Positions 1-7,762 are shown, counted from the first letter of the stretch. The stretch: 36,035 nt of DNA from Yoonia sp. (GCF_030731595.1 NZ_JANQTS010000105.1:1-36035), one strand, 5' to 3'. Notes: generated by a model not told the origin, from the sequence alone. Program-made: numbers and translations.

Positions 1-115
1 GCTTTTCGAAATGCTGCTTGAGCTTCATTTCACGAAAGACGCCCTCACGCTGAAGTTTTTTCTTCAGAGCACGCAACGCCTGATCGACGTTGTTATCACG
101 AACACTAACCTGCAT
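1..115 (-). CDS. rpsU: 30S ribosomal protein S21, N-terminal part (runs off the window)
   Basis: Reading the minus strand from the ATG at 115 gives [20 protein letters not shown] and continues for 38 codons to the window edge. This is the highly conserved start of bacterial bS21, a small basic protein of the 30S subunit that helps mRNA recognition near the anti-Shine-Dalgarno. The C-terminal part lies outside the window. A Shine-Dalgarno GAGGTG at 132-127 sits 11 nt upstream of the ATG and is partly enclosed in a hairpin (separate entry). The gene is divergent from the COQ9-family gene. The plus-strand reading frame over the same bases has no recognisable protein and is a shadow. Confidence 0.93.
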   Translation of the reverse strand, partial: MQVSVRDNNVDQALRALKKKLQREGVFREMKLKQHFEK

Positions 116-135
116 GTGGTTTTCACCACCTCTCT
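116..135 (-). promoter_or_regulatory. rpsU leader hairpin overlapping the Shine-Dalgarno
   Basis: Read on the minus strand, the five bases GTGGT (129-125), a GAAA loop (124-121) and ACCAC (120-116) form a perfect 5-bp stem closed by a GNRA-type tetraloop, ending directly against the ATG at 115. The Shine-Dalgarno GAGGTG (132-127) shares its last three bases with the left arm, so folding and ribosome binding compete. The structure is seen in the sequence; a role in translational control is inference. Confidence 0.5.
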
Positions 136-167
136 AAGTTGGATTTGCAAAAATTGCAGGAAGTGGC

Positions 168-196
168 CAGATAGCAAAGGAACACTAGTTTGTCTA
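168..196 (-). promoter_or_regulatory. Candidate rpsU promoter
   Basis: On the minus strand, TAGACA (196-191) and TATCTG (173-168) are separated by 17 bp, a plausible housekeeping sigma match about 50 bp upstream of the rpsU ATG. The same hexamer at 168-173 reads CAGATA on the plus strand, 17 bp after TTGCAA (145-150), so it could also serve the COQ9 gene. A short inverted repeat CACTAG/CTAGTG (183-188, 194-199) overlaps the -35 region. This is motif matching by eye only. Confidence 0.3.
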
Positions 197-222
197 GTGC
201 CAAGCAATTCTAGGAGACCACC

Positions 223-921
223 ATGATGTCAGCACCCATTGACCCTGTTCTGGAAGAACTGGTGACTGCGGCCTTGCCCCATGTCGCCTTTGACGGATGG
301 TCGGAAAGTACGTTTCAGGCGGCGGCCAGTGATGCAGGCATTGATCTGCAGCGTGCAAAATCCATCTGCCCGCGCGGTGCGACAGGCCTCGCGATTGCCT
401 ACCATCGCCGTGGCGATGCGGCTATGGTTGCAGCAATCAAAGCGGCCGACATGCAAGGCATGCGCTTTCGCGACAAGGTTGCCCTTGCGATCCGGCTGCG
501 CCTGTCTGTGATTGACGACAAAGAGGCCGTGCGCCGTGGCACCACCCTTTTTGCCTTGCCTCATATGGCCGCCGACGGCGCAAAACTGATCTGGGGTACA
601 GCAGACGCGATCTGGGAGGCGCTGGGCGATACCTCACGCGATGCAAACTGGTACACCAAGCGCCTGACCCTCTCGGGCGTTTACAGCGCGGTTGTGCTTT
701 ATTGGCTGGGTGACGATAGCCTTGATGGGCAGGCGACAGATTCCTTTATTGATCGCCGGATCGACAATGTAATGCAGTTCGAGAAGCTAAAAGCGCAGGT
801 CCGGGCAAATGCGCTTTTGAAGCCGCTGACAGGCCCGTTGGGCCGTGCGATGGCGGCTGTCAAAGCCCCGTCATCGACAATTGACCCAGATTTGCCCGGC
901 ATTTGGCGCGATCCGACCTAA
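223..921 (+). CDS. COQ9 family protein (ubiquinone biosynthesis accessory factor)
   Basis: A 232-residue protein of the COQ9 family, lipid-binding partners of the ubiquinone hydroxylation steps (COQ7 in eukaryotes). The C-terminal half carries the family hallmark: the stretch WYTKRLTLSGVY followed by YWLGDDS, then TDSFIDRRIDNVMQFEK (about residues 145-190), matching the COQ9 core helices. The N-terminal part resembles the TetR-like helical bundle expected for the family. A Shine-Dalgarno AGGAGA lies 5 nt before a tandem ATGATG; I chose the first ATG (the second at 226 is equally possible). It is divergent from rpsU. Ubiquinone function follows from the family; no catalytic residues are expected. 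Confidence 0.88.
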   Translation: MMSAPIDPVLEELVTAALPHVAFDGWSESTFQAAASDAGIDLQRAKSICPRGATGLAIAYHRRGDAAMVAAIKAADMQGMRFRDKVALAIRLRLSVIDDKEAVRRGTTLFALPHMAADGAKLIWGTADAIWEALGDTSRDANWYTKRLTLSGVYSAVVLYWLGDDSLDGQATDSFIDRRIDNVMQFEKLKAQVRANALLKPLTGPLGRAMAAVKAPSSTIDPDLPGIWRDPT

Positions 922-949
922 GAAAAACGCGCGCTCTTGCGGAGCTGGT

Positions 950-978
950 TTGTCAAAGCGACAATGATGGCGCATAGC
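950..978 (+). promoter_or_regulatory. Candidate promoter with inverted repeat upstream of the quinone oxidoreductase
   Basis: TTGTCA (950-955) is followed after 17 bp by CATAGC (973-978), a moderate -35/-10 match 27 bp before the ATG. The inverted repeat TTGTC-AAAGC-GACAA (950-964) lies exactly over the -35 box, where a repressor would act. The arms are only 5 bp, so chance is possible. Confidence 0.3.
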
Positions 979-1004
979 TAGGGTTCCACAAAGGAGCGCA
1001 GAGC

Positions 1005-1976
1005 ATGAAGGCGATCGCAATTTCCAAACCCGGCGGCCCGGAGGTTCTGATTTTGACGGACCGTCCTATGCCGCAGCCGGCACATGATCAGGTCGTGATC
1101 AAAGTCGCCTATGCTGGTGTGAACCGGCCTGATGCGCTGCAACGTGCAGGTCTTTACAATCCGCCAAAGGGGGCGAGCGATCTGCCCGGGCTAGAGGCTG
1201 CGGGCGAGGTTGTGGCCTGCGGTGCCGGTGTTACATCGCCCAAAGTGGGAGATCAGGTCTGCGCGCTGCTGCCCGGGGGTGGCTATGCCGAATATGTGGC
1301 GACCCCTGCCGCCCATTGCTTGCCTGTTCCAGCCGGGCTGAGCCTGAAACAAGCCGCCTGTTTGCCCGAGACATTCTTTACCGTTTGGTCGAATGTCTTT
1401 ATGCGTGGCGGATTGACGGCAGGTCAGCGGTTCTTGGTTCACGGTGGCAGTTCGGGGATCGGTACAACCGCCATCCAACTGGCCAAGACCTTCGGTGCGC
1501 GTGTCTTTGCGACCGCCGGATCCGATGAAAAATGCGCTGCTTGCGTACAACTGGGCGCAGAGGCGGCCTTCAACTACCTTAAAGACGATTTTGTTGAAAA
1601 AATGCAACCTATGGGTGGCGCAGACTTGATCCTTGATATGGTCGGAGGCCCATATATACAGCGAAATCTCAAAGCATTGGCTGACGATGGAAAACTGGTG
1701 CAGATCGCATTTCTGCAAGGGCCGAAAGCGGAACTGAACCTTGTGGAGCTTATGACGCGCCGTCTGACAATGACAGGATCGACCTTGCGCCCGCAATCTG
1801 ATCTGGCCAAGGCCCGGATCGCATCGTCACTGCGAACAAACGTATGGCCGCTCATTGCTGCGGGTAAAATCGCCCCGGTGATGGATCAGGAATTCCCGAT
1901 GACCGAAGCTGCCGCCGCCCATGCCCGCATGGAAGGCAGCGCACATATCGGCAAGATCGTTCTGAAGGTCGGCTAG
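1005..1976 (+). CDS. NAD(P)H:quinone oxidoreductase, zinc-independent MDR family (PIG3/TP53I3 type)
   Basis: A 323-residue medium-chain reductase. The N-terminal GroES-like domain (about 1-125) begins MKAIAISKPGGPEVL and contains YAGVNRPDALQRAGLYNPP, typical of the PIG3-type quinone oxidoreductases. The Rossmann domain has the NADPH-binding loop HGGSSGIGTTAIQLAK (146-161). The cysteine-rich lobe and the ligands of zinc alcohol dehydrogenases are absent, so this is a zinc-free reductase of quinones or enones rather than an alcohol dehydrogenase. Start: ATG with AAAGGAG 9 nt upstream. It lies 83 bp after the COQ9 gene on the same strand with a possible promoter of its own. It converges on the RraA-like gene; the 56-bp gap shows no clear terminator. 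The physiological substrate cannot be told from sequence. Confidence 0.87.
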   Translation: MKAIAISKPGGPEVLILTDRPMPQPAHDQVVIKVAYAGVNRPDALQRAGLYNPPKGASDLPGLEAAGEVVACGAGVTSPKVGDQVCALLPGGGYAEYVATPAAHCLPVPAGLSLKQAACLPETFFTVWSNVFMRGGLTAGQRFLVHGGSSGIGTTAIQLAKTFGARVFATAGSDEKCAACVQLGAEAAFNYLKDDFVEKMQPMGGADLILDMVGGPYIQRNLKALADDGKLVQIAFLQGPKAELNLVELMTRRLTMTGSTLRPQSDLAKARIASSLRTNVWPLIAAGKIAPVMDQEFPMTEAAAAHARMEGSAHIGKIVLKVG

Positions 1977-2032
1977 GTCCCACTTTCCCGCAGAAAAACT
2001 GGCAACACACTTTCCATGAAATTTTGCCTGCC

Positions 2033-2743
2033 TCAGGTGCGCGCCTTTTCGAATGCCGCCCAAGCCGCGAGCAGTTTATCAAGGTCGAAATCGGGCTGTT
2101 TCGCCGGCCCAAGGATAATCTGCTCGCCGGCCCACATCTTTTCGATGGCGTCCTTGAGGTAAGGGATCACCTCGGGCGGGATCACCAGCCCGCCGTGCCG
2201 GTCGGCATGCACCAGATCGCCTTGGTTCACCGTCATGCCCATCACCGTGACAGGTGTGCCCAGTTCGCGCACATGGACAAAAGCATGGCTTGGCCCGATC
2301 GAACCTGCGACAACCGGAAAACCTTCGGCCAGATCGCCCAGATCGCGCATGACGCCATTGGTCAGCGCCCCGTTCAACCCAAGCCCCTTGTGCACATTGG
2401 TATGGACCTCGCCCCACCAGGCGCTGACGCAATGCGGATAGTCCACATCTTCTAGCACCGCGATAGCCGGACGTGGCCCGCCCGCCATATTGCGGAAATA
2501 ATCAAGGCGTCGCGCGCGAATGACATCGGGGGCCTCGGTCGGTGCCTCGCGTCCGGCGATTTTGGCTGTGCGCGCAAAGCCGACCATGGGTGGACCATCA
2601 GGGGCGGAACAGTGCATCGTGCCTTTGGTAAACGCGTTAAAACCGCGTTTGCCTTGGGCGACTTCGATCGCGTTGCAGACTGTCGGCGTGTCGACCCGCT
2701 GCAAAAGTGCAAGAAGGTCCGCGGGGATTACTGGGTCAGCCAT
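2033..2743 (-). CDS. RraA-like protein (HMG/CHA aldolase or oxaloacetate decarboxylase family)
   Basis: A 236-residue member of the RraA / class II 4-hydroxy-4-methyl-2-oxoglutarate aldolase superfamily. The signature is NGALTNGVMRD (124-134) with the metal and substrate-binding R133-D134 pair, followed by DRHGGLVIPP (181-190). The known members cleave HMG or decarboxylate oxaloacetate using a divalent metal; RraA proper, which inhibits RNase E, is shorter (about 160 residues) and lacks this C-terminal extension, so an enzyme is more likely here. It is the last gene of the ispH block; its first codons overlap the end of the hydrolase gene by 16 bp, which suggests translational coupling. Confidence 0.8.
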   Translation of the reverse strand: MADPVIPADLLALLQRVDTPTVCNAIEVAQGKRGFNAFTKGTMHCSAPDGPPMVGFARTAKIAGREAPTEAPDVIRARRLDYFRNMAGGPRPAIAVLEDVDYPHCVSAWWGEVHTNVHKGLGLNGALTNGVMRDLGDLAEGFPVVAGSIGPSHAFVHVRELGTPVTVMGMTVNQGDLVHADRHGGLVIPPEVIPYLKDAIEKMWAGEQIILGPAKQPDFDLDKLLAAWAAFEKART

Positions 2744-3423
2744 TTTGCCAAAGCCTCATTGGTTGCGTCAGGTTGTTCAAGAGTAGGCAAATGCCCAGCC
2801 CCTTTAATCACCGTCAGGGTTGAGCCGGGGATCAGTGCTTGCATCAACTCATGACGGTGGATCGGACAAAGGGCATCATCTTCGCCACAAAGGATCAGGG
2901 TCGGCACAGCGACCTTGCGCAGCGTTTCTTGCTGATCGGGCCGCGTTTGTAACGCGCGGGACTGTCTGAGGAAAACCTCTGGCCCCAGCGTTTCGGCCAT
3001 TTCCATGCACAAATCGAGGATCTGGCCCATCCTTGGCCCATCGGTCAGATAGTTGGGCTTCATCTCGTCACGCATCACCGCCCGTAATTGCCCGGCGCGC
3101 ACTTTTGCGATCTGCGGCTCGCGATTCAGAGCGACAGCGGGCGCTTCGGCTTTGGGATTGGTATCCAGCAAGGCAAGTCGCGTGACCCTTTCAGGGGCTT
3201 GGCGGATAACCTCCATCGCGACAATCCCGCCCATAGACAAACCCGCGAGGGCGAATTTGGCGGGGGCCACGGCGAGAACATCAGTCGCAAGGCCCATAAC
3301 AGTCTCGTGGTCGTTCAGCGGTGCGGTCATCACAGCGCGTTGATACGAGAAGGCGGTAATTTGCGGGCCGTATAGCCGCCCATCGCACATCATGCCGGGC
3401 AAGAGGACGAGCGGGTCATTCAT
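2728..3423 (-). CDS. Alpha/beta hydrolase
   Basis: A 231-residue alpha/beta hydrolase fold protein. The nucleophile elbow is GLSMGG (S63), the acid is in GEDDALCP (D182 or D183) and the histidine is H211 in [11 protein letters not shown], giving a complete Ser-Asp-His triad. There is no signal peptide, so it is cytoplasmic. The substrate is unknown; the compact form resembles small esterases and C-C hydrolases such as the PcaD and BioH relatives. The ATG overlaps the rnhA stop (ATGA at 3423-3420), so it is co-translated with rnhA. Confidence 0.82.
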   Translation of the reverse strand: MNDPLVLLPGMMCDGRLYGPQITAFSYQRAVMTAPLNDHETVMGLATDVLAVAPAKFALAGLSMGGIVAMEVIRQAPERVTRLALLDTNPKAEAPAVALNREPQIAKVRAGQLRAVMRDEMKPNYLTDGPRMGQILDLCMEMAETLGPEVFLRQSRALQTRPDQQETLRKVAVPTLILCGEDDALCPIHRHELMQALIPGSTLTVIKGAGHLPTLEQPDATNEALAKWLTQ

Positions 3424-3866
3424 CCCTTGAAAGGCGCCATCCCCGCGCGTGCCAATTCATCGGCCCTTTCGTTTTCGGGATGTCCCGCATGCCCTTTGAC
3501 CCATTCCCATGTCACGTCATGGCGCGCTGCCGCAGCATCAAGCCGTTGCCAAAGATCCACGTTCTTCAGCCCGCCCTTTTTCTTCCAGCCATTGCGTTTC
3601 CACCCATGGATCCACTTTGTGATCCCGTCTTTGACATAGGCGCTATCTGTCACAACGGTAAGCTTTGTGGACCGATCAAGCGTTTCCAGTGCTGCAATGG
3701 CCGCGAGCAGTTCCATTCGGTTATTGGTGGTCTCGGCCTCGCCGCCTGACAGCGCCCGTTCTTTGACAACGGTATCGCCATTGCGCGCCACAAGCAGCGC
3801 GCCCCAACCGCCGGGCCCCGGATTGCCGGAACAGGCTCCGTCTGTGTAGGCAAAAAGCTCAGGCAT
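3420..3866 (-). CDS. rnhA: Ribonuclease HI
   Basis: A 148-residue type I RNase H that degrades RNA in RNA-DNA hybrids. All catalytic positions are present: D9 in [16 protein letters not shown]52 in [13 protein letters not shown]74 in [12 protein letters not shown], and D136 in [12 protein letters not shown], plus the histidine H126 of VKGHAGHP. The basic handle [15 protein letters not shown] (85-99) is intact, as in the E. coli type. Length is typical (155 in E. coli). It overlaps the methyltransferase upstream by 8 bp and the hydrolase downstream by 4 bp. Its proximity to ispH is a recurrent arrangement in alphaproteobacteria. Confidence 0.97.
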   Translation of the reverse strand: MPELFAYTDGACSGNPGPGGWGALLVARNGDTVVKERALSGGEAETTNNRMELLAAIAALETLDRSTKLTVVTDSAYVKDGITKWIHGWKRNGWKKKGGLKNVDLWQRLDAAAARHDVTWEWVKGHAGHPENERADELARAGMAPFKG

Positions 3867-4461
3867 TCTCGATCTTCTTTCCGCGCATGATCACAAAAGG
3901 GTCCAAGGTGCCGGCCAAGCCCTTGTCTTCACCCTCCTTGATATAGGTCACGTGGTAACCGGCAATCGTCAGAAAGTCTTTCAACTCTTCGACGGTCACA
4001 TAGGTATAAAGCCGGTTGATCGTGTCACGCGCGACTCCTGCTCCGGTCTTCATGCCGACGTGAATGATACCCCCCGGTTTGGTTGCGTCTGACAGGGCGC
4101 GAAAGTGGCGCGGCAGGTCTTGTCTGGCGGCGTGCAGCAGGCTGAAGTTGGCCCAGATGCCGTCATAAAGTGCGACGCCAGCGATATCGTCAAAACTGGC
4201 CTGTCTCGCGGGCAGGGCAAACTTTTCCCGTGCCAGCGCAATCATCCCCGCAGAGGCGTCGACCGGGTCAGGCACAAGCCCCGCGCTGCGCATATGTGCG
4301 GATGCGGCACCCGGACCGCAGCCAAGGTCAAGAACATGGCCGCCTGCGGGCATCAGATCAATAAAGTCTTGCAGCGATTTGTCTGGGACCGCATTCGCGA
4401 TCAGGTCGGCGTATTCGGCGGCCCTTGCGTCATAGGTGGCGATGGTCAGCGCGTCAGCCAT
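3859..4461 (-). CDS. Class I SAM-dependent methyltransferase
   Basis: A 200-residue Rossmann-fold methyltransferase. Motif I is VLDLGCGPG (43-51), followed by the acidic loop [15 protein letters not shown] and the late strand [12 protein letters not shown]. The open frame extends 34 codons further upstream, but I start at the ATG at 4461 because it forms a TGATG overlap with the DUF3429 stop and the extra residues (cysteine and histidine rich) look like out-of-frame noise. Target unknown; the sequence resembles the small-molecule methyltransferases of the Methyltransf_11/25 type. It is embedded in the ispH-rnhA block and coupled to both neighbours. Confidence 0.85.
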   Translation of the reverse strand: MADALTIATYDARAAEYADLIANAVPDKSLQDFIDLMPAGGHVLDLGCGPGAASAHMRSAGLVPDPVDASAGMIALAREKFALPARQASFDDIAGVALYDGIWANFSLLHAARQDLPRHFRALSDATKPGGIIHVGMKTGAGVARDTINRLYTYVTVEELKDFLTIAGYHVTYIKEGEDKGLAGTLDPFVIMRGKKIENA

Positions 4462-4925
4462 CAGAACACAAGCGGCAGGAAAGTAATGATGACAATGGTC
4501 GTCAGCAGTCCCCGCAGGTGCATCCACCACGGCGGCGCGAGCCCAAGTCGCCAGAAATGCCAATCAAGCATGAGCAATCCCAAGAACCCTACGATCAGGT
4601 TCACGCCTGCCGTCGTTGGTCCGCCACCCGTCATGAAGAAGGCCCAAAGCGCAGGGATCACTGACAGGATATAACTCGCCGTTGCCGTCTGCCCGGTGGC
4701 TTTGGTCGCAAAGCCCCAAAGGACGCCTGACATGAACGACAGGATTACCGCGCCATAAAAGAGCTGGACATAGGGGCCGACGAAACGCCCGCCCAGTGTC
4801 ATCTGCCCCCATTGGCCCAACTCGGGCCGCAGCAGCGTCAACGCCCCCCAGAAGAAGGGTGCAAGGCCCGCAAGGCCCAAGAACAGTGCTGCGCGAGGAA
4901 TGTTTTTCATACTCTTTGCGTTCAT
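4461..4925 (-). CDS. DUF3429 family inner-membrane protein
   Basis: A 154-residue hydrophobic protein with about five membrane segments (roughly 10-30, 50-72, 82-98, 105-122 and 138-152). The sentence LFYGAVILSFMSGVLWGFA (56-74) is the characteristic core of DUF3429, a family of unknown function common in proteobacteria. Start M1 at 4925 or M6 at 4910 are both possible. The gene is 47 bp downstream of ispH and its stop overlaps the methyltransferase start. Confidence 0.82.
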   Translation of the reverse strand: MNAKSMKNIPRAALFLGLAGLAPFFWGALTLLRPELGQWGQMTLGGRFVGPYVQLFYGAVILSFMSGVLWGFATKATGQTATASYILSVIPALWAFFMTGGGPTTAGVNLIVGFLGLLMLDWHFWRLGLAPPWWMHLRGLLTTIVIITFLPLVF

Positions 4926-4972
4926 ATCAGGTTCAATGCGCTGGCCGGCGCGCCTTGGTGAATCTTCGACCC

Positions 4973-5923
4973 TCAGGCCGGTTCGCGCAGGACACGCGGC
5001 ACTTTGAATTCCACGTTTTCTTCGGCGGTGACAACCATCTCGACAGTCGTGTCATAGCGGTCTTTGAACGCGTCAATCACTTCGGCAATCAGAACCTCGG
5101 GTGCGGATGCCCCTGCGGTGATCCCCATAGATTTGATGCCTTCCAGCGCGCGCCAATCAATGTCAGCCGCCCGCTGGACCAGTTGTGCGTAATTGCAGCC
5201 TGCACGCGCACCAACCTCGACCAACCGCTTTGAATTGGAGGAATTGGGCGCGCCGACGACGAGCATCGCATCGCATTTCGGGGCCATCGCTTTGACCGCC
5301 TCTTGGCGATTGGTTGTGGCGTAGCAGATGTCTTCCTTGTGCGGACCAACGATCATCGGAAAGCGGGCGTGAAGGGCTGCGACAATATCTGCGGTGTCGT
5401 CGACCGACAGGGTTGTTTGTGTCACAAAGGCAAGCTTTTCTGGGTCCCGAACTGTGACATTGGCCACGTCTTCGACCGTTTCCACCAGCAGGACCTCGCC
5501 CTCGGGGAGTTGTCCCATGGTCCCGACTGTTTCGGGGTGGCCTTCGTGCCCGATCATGATCATTTGCAAGCCATTGTCCGCATGGCGCTGTGCTTCGATA
5601 TGCACCTTGCTCACCAAGGGGCAGGTCGCATCCACATAGATCATCTCGCGCCTGGCTGCTGCAGCAGGCACAGCTTTCGGGACGCCGTGCGCCGAAAAGA
5701 TCACCGGGCGATCGTCTGGGCATTCGTCAAGTTCTTCGACAAAGACAGCGCCGAGGTCGCGCAGCGCATCGACCACGTATTTATTGTGCACGATTTCGTG
5801 GCGGACATAGACGGGCGCGCCCCATTTGGCCAAAGCCATTTCAACAATCTTGATGGCGCGGTCCACGCCCGCACAGAATCCACGTGGGGCGGCAAGATAG
5901 AGTGTCAGGGGTGGTTTGGTCAT
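4973..5923 (-). CDS. ispH: 4-hydroxy-3-methylbut-2-enyl diphosphate reductase
   Basis: IspH (LytB), 316 residues, the last step of the MEP isoprenoid pathway: it reduces HMBPP to IPP and DMAPP with a 4Fe-4S cluster. The three cluster cysteines are present: C17 in [12 protein letters not shown]101 in [11 protein letters not shown] and C200 in [11 protein letters not shown]. The conserved HEIVHN, GHEGHPE (E127) and [11 protein letters not shown] segments are also intact. Shine-Dalgarno CCGGAG lies 8 nt before the ATG. It heads a six-gene run with DUF3429, methyltransferase, rnhA, hydrolase and the RraA-like gene, and is separated from the upstream NYN gene by a strong hairpin. Confidence 0.97.
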   Translation of the reverse strand: MTKPPLTLYLAAPRGFCAGVDRAIKIVEMALAKWGAPVYVRHEIVHNKYVVDALRDLGAVFVEELDECPDDRPVIFSAHGVPKAVPAAAARREMIYVDATCPLVSKVHIEAQRHADNGLQMIMIGHEGHPETVGTMGQLPEGEVLLVETVEDVANVTVRDPEKLAFVTQTTLSVDDTADIVAALHARFPMIVGPHKEDICYATTNRQEAVKAMAPKCDAMLVVGAPNSSNSKRLVEVGARAGCNYAQLVQRAADIDWRALEGIKSMGITAGASAPEVLIAEVIDAFKDRYDTTVEMVVTAEENVEFKVPRVLREPA

Positions 5924-5997
5924 CGCAAGCTCCGGTTTCAGGACCAGAGGTAAGGGTTTGACGCGGTCAGGTCCAGCACCAGATGCTGTGACGAAAT

Positions 5998-6018
5998 GGA
6001 GCGCGGCAACCGCGCTCC
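5998..6018 (-). terminator. Hairpin terminator after the NYN gene
   Basis: GGAGCGCGG (5998-6006) and CCGCGCTCC (6010-6018) form a perfect 9-bp GC-rich stem with a 3-nt loop. It starts 15 bp after the NYN stop codon on the minus strand and is followed by ATTTCGT, a weak T-tract. It separates the NYN gene from ispH. Confidence 0.75.
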
Positions 6019-6033
6019 GCTATCTAAACCGCA

Positions 6034-6609
6034 TCAAGTCTCTTGCGTGATTTCTTCTTCATGGGATTCAGGGCGTGGTTCGCGGGTCGGGCGACCCACA
6101 ACATCGCGCAATTCATCGAGTTCGATAAAGTTGTCAGCCTGGCGGCGTAGTTCATCGGCAATCATCGGCGGTTGGCTGCGAATCGTCGACACCACTGACA
6201 CCCGGACGCCTTTGCGCTGGAGAGCTTCGATCAAGGGCCGGAAATCGCCATCGCCCGAGAAAAGCACAACGTGGTCCACGTAAGGGGCCAGTTCCATCGC
6301 ATCGACCGCCAGTTCGATGTCCATGTTGCCCTTCACCTTCCGACGGCCCATGCTGTCGGTGTATTCCTTGGCGGGCTTGGTCACCATGGTGAAGCCGTTG
6401 TAGTTGAGCCAGTCGACCAAAGGGCGGATGGGCGAATATTCGTCGTTTTCAAGCAACGCGGTGTAATAGAATGCCCGCAGCATCTTGCCGCGCCGCATGA
6501 ATTCCTGTCGCAAGAGTTTGTAATCTATGTCAAAGCCAAGTGCCTTTGATGCTGCATATAAATTTGATCCGTCAATAAAGAGCGCGAGGCGCTCGTCCCG
6601 ATAAAACAT
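6034..6609 (-). CDS. LabA-like NYN domain protein (putative RNase)
   Basis: A 191-residue DUF88/LabA-type NYN (PIN-like) protein. The fold's acidic metal-binding residues are visible: D13 in LFIDGSNLY, D97 in KGNMDIELAVDAM, and D120/D122 in LFSGDGDFRPLIEAL. The C-terminal 30 residues are polar and acidic (HEEEITQET) and probably disordered. NYN proteins are predicted metal-dependent nucleases acting on RNA; bacterial LabA homologues have otherwise been linked to gene regulation. A strong Shine-Dalgarno GGAAGGA precedes the ATG. The gene is divergent from folK and appears monocistronic. Confidence 0.88.
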   Translation of the reverse strand: MFYRDERLALFIDGSNLYAASKALGFDIDYKLLRQEFMRRGKMLRAFYYTALLENDEYSPIRPLVDWLNYNGFTMVTKPAKEYTDSMGRRKVKGNMDIELAVDAMELAPYVDHVVLFSGDGDFRPLIEALQRKGVRVSVVSTIRSQPPMIADELRRQADNFIELDELRDVVGRPTREPRPESHEEEITQET

Positions 6610-6720
6610 GTTCGTCCTTCCAAATCACGATCTTGCTCTATTGTTTGTCCCAGAATGCTATGATTTTGAGCAAGAATGCCGACTATGTAATGTATTCAGA
6701 TTTTGAGGCAAGAGTCCAAA
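6610..6720. promoter_or_regulatory. Divergent NYN/folK intergenic region with a direct repeat
   Basis: This AT-rich 111-bp gap must hold the promoters for both directions. A direct repeat is visible: GATTTTGAGCAAGA (6662-6675) and GATTTTGAGGCAAGA (6699-6713), 37 bp apart, differing by one inserted G. The downstream copy contains the likely folK ribosome binding bases. TATGAT (6659-6664) is a possible -10 but I see no convincing partner. Confidence 0.35.
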
Positions 6721-7296
6721 ATGACCGAACTAAGCCATTTGGCGCTGATTGCCCTTGGTAGCAACGAAACTTCGCAATGGGGTACCCCTGCGGAAACTGT
6801 CCAAAAAGCTATGCTTGCAGTTGCCAAACTCACTCATTTTCGGGCGCGTTCAAGCCAACTTTATACAACACAAGCGTTTCCTGCAGGGTCCGGACCCGAT
6901 TTTGTCAATGCCGCGATGTCTATCCACACGCGACTAACGCCCTCTGAGCTGTTGCAGCAGTTGCATGCTATCGAATCAGACGCAGGGCGCGAAAGAAATG
7001 CACGCTGGGGGCAGCGGACGCTCGATCTTGACCTGATCGCAGTCGGGTCCCAGATTTGCCCAGACCCGACCACACAATCCATGTGGCGGGACCTGTCATT
7101 GGAAGACCAGCAGAAGATGGTTCCGCCCGGGCTGATCCTGCCGCATCCACGCATGCAAGAGCGCAGTTTTGTGCTTGTACCGCTCGCAGAGGTGGCGCCA
7201 GATTGGGAACACCCGATCTTGCAGAAAACTGTTGCCGCAATGTGCGCGGCATTGCCTCGGGCCGACATTGCGTCTGTGAAGCCTTTTGAGCAATAA
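6721..7296 (+). CDS. folK: 2-amino-4-hydroxy-6-hydroxymethyldihydropteridine diphosphokinase
   Basis: HPPK, 191 residues, transfers pyrophosphate from ATP to 6-hydroxymethyl-dihydropterin in folate synthesis. Family marks: ALGSNE near the N-terminus, FVNAAM, the signature RNARWGQRTLDLDLIAVG, and LPHPRMQERSFVLVPLAEVAPDW. I start at the ATG; the frame is open to a TTG six codons upstream (6703), which is less likely. The stretch between the signature and LPHPRM carries an unusual 20-odd-residue segment (DPTTQSMWRDLSLEDQQKM), slightly longer than in E. coli. It is followed by a 112-bp gap before rpoZ. Confidence 0.94.
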   Translation: MTELSHLALIALGSNETSQWGTPAETVQKAMLAVAKLTHFRARSSQLYTTQAFPAGSGPDFVNAAMSIHTRLTPSELLQQLHAIESDAGRERNARWGQRTLDLDLIAVGSQICPDPTTQSMWRDLSLEDQQKMVPPGLILPHPRMQERSFVLVPLAEVAPDWEHPILQKTVAAMCAALPRADIASVKPFEQ

Positions 7297-7337
7297 AGCT
7301 GGCCTTGGAAATCTCGGCCGGCCTGCGCGCGAAGCCC

Positions 7338-7366
7338 TTGTCAATCTTGCGCGAAGCCACTAAGTA
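7338..7366 (+). promoter_or_regulatory. Candidate rpoZ promoter
   Basis: TTGTCA (7338-7343) and TAAGTA (7361-7366) are spaced by 17 bp, 43 bp upstream of the rpoZ ATG. The gap also contains an imperfect inverted repeat GCTGGCC/GGCCGGC just after folK that might terminate the folK transcript. The long run to recO probably depends largely on this promoter. Confidence 0.45.
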
Positions 7367-7408
7367 GGCGACTTCCAAAGTCCCACTTTCTTGACTGGAG
7401 TATGCCTC

Positions 7409-7762
7409 ATGGCCCGCGTCACCGTAGAAGATTGCGTCGATAAAGTTCCTAACCGTTTCGAGCTTGTGATGCTTGCAGCCCATCGTGCGCGTGAAATTTC
7501 CGCTGGTGCACCGATCACAGTCAACCGTGACAACGACAAGAATCCTGTCGTGTCCTTGCGTGAAATCGCGGAAGAGACCCAGCAAGCCGACGATCTGCGC
7601 GAGCGTATGATCGAAGCGAACCAGACTCAGATCGAGGTGGACGAGCCTGAAGAGGACAGCATGTCTTTGTTGATGGGCGCTGAGTCTGACAAACCTGTTG
7701 AAGACGACATGTCAGAAGAGAAACTGCTGCGGGCGCTGATGGAAGCGCAAGGGCAGCGCTAA
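7409..7762 (+). CDS. rpoZ: RNA polymerase omega subunit
   Basis: Omega, 117 residues, needed for RNA polymerase assembly and in proteobacteria part of a ppGpp-binding site. The conserved start [20 protein letters not shown] and the helix [12 protein letters not shown] are diagnostic. The acidic C-terminal tail after VSLREIAEE is the longer alphaproteobacterial form. I start at ATG 7409 with GGAG 8 nt upstream; a TTG 18 bp earlier gives six nonconserved residues. It is followed 40 bp later by the ppGpp synthetase/hydrolase gene, an arrangement widespread in proteobacteria. Confidence 0.96.
   Translation: MARVTVEDCVDKVPNRFELVMLAAHRAREISAGAPITVNRDNDKNPVVSLREIAEETQQADDLRERMIEANQTQIEVDEPEEDSMSLLMGAESDKPVEDDMSEEKLLRALMEAQGQR

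Noticed and set aside
183-199. CACTAG/CTAGTG hairpin before the COQ9 gene
   Set aside because: A 6-bp stem without T-run; kept only as a note within the promoter entry.
11-226. 71-residue plus-strand frame over the rpsU region
   Set aside because: It is antisense to the rpsU start, has no family similarity and lacks a Shine-Dalgarno.
4462-4563. 34-residue N-terminal extension of the methyltransferase
   Set aside because: The extension is not conserved-looking and would overlap DUF3429; the ATG at 4461 has a TGATG overlap.
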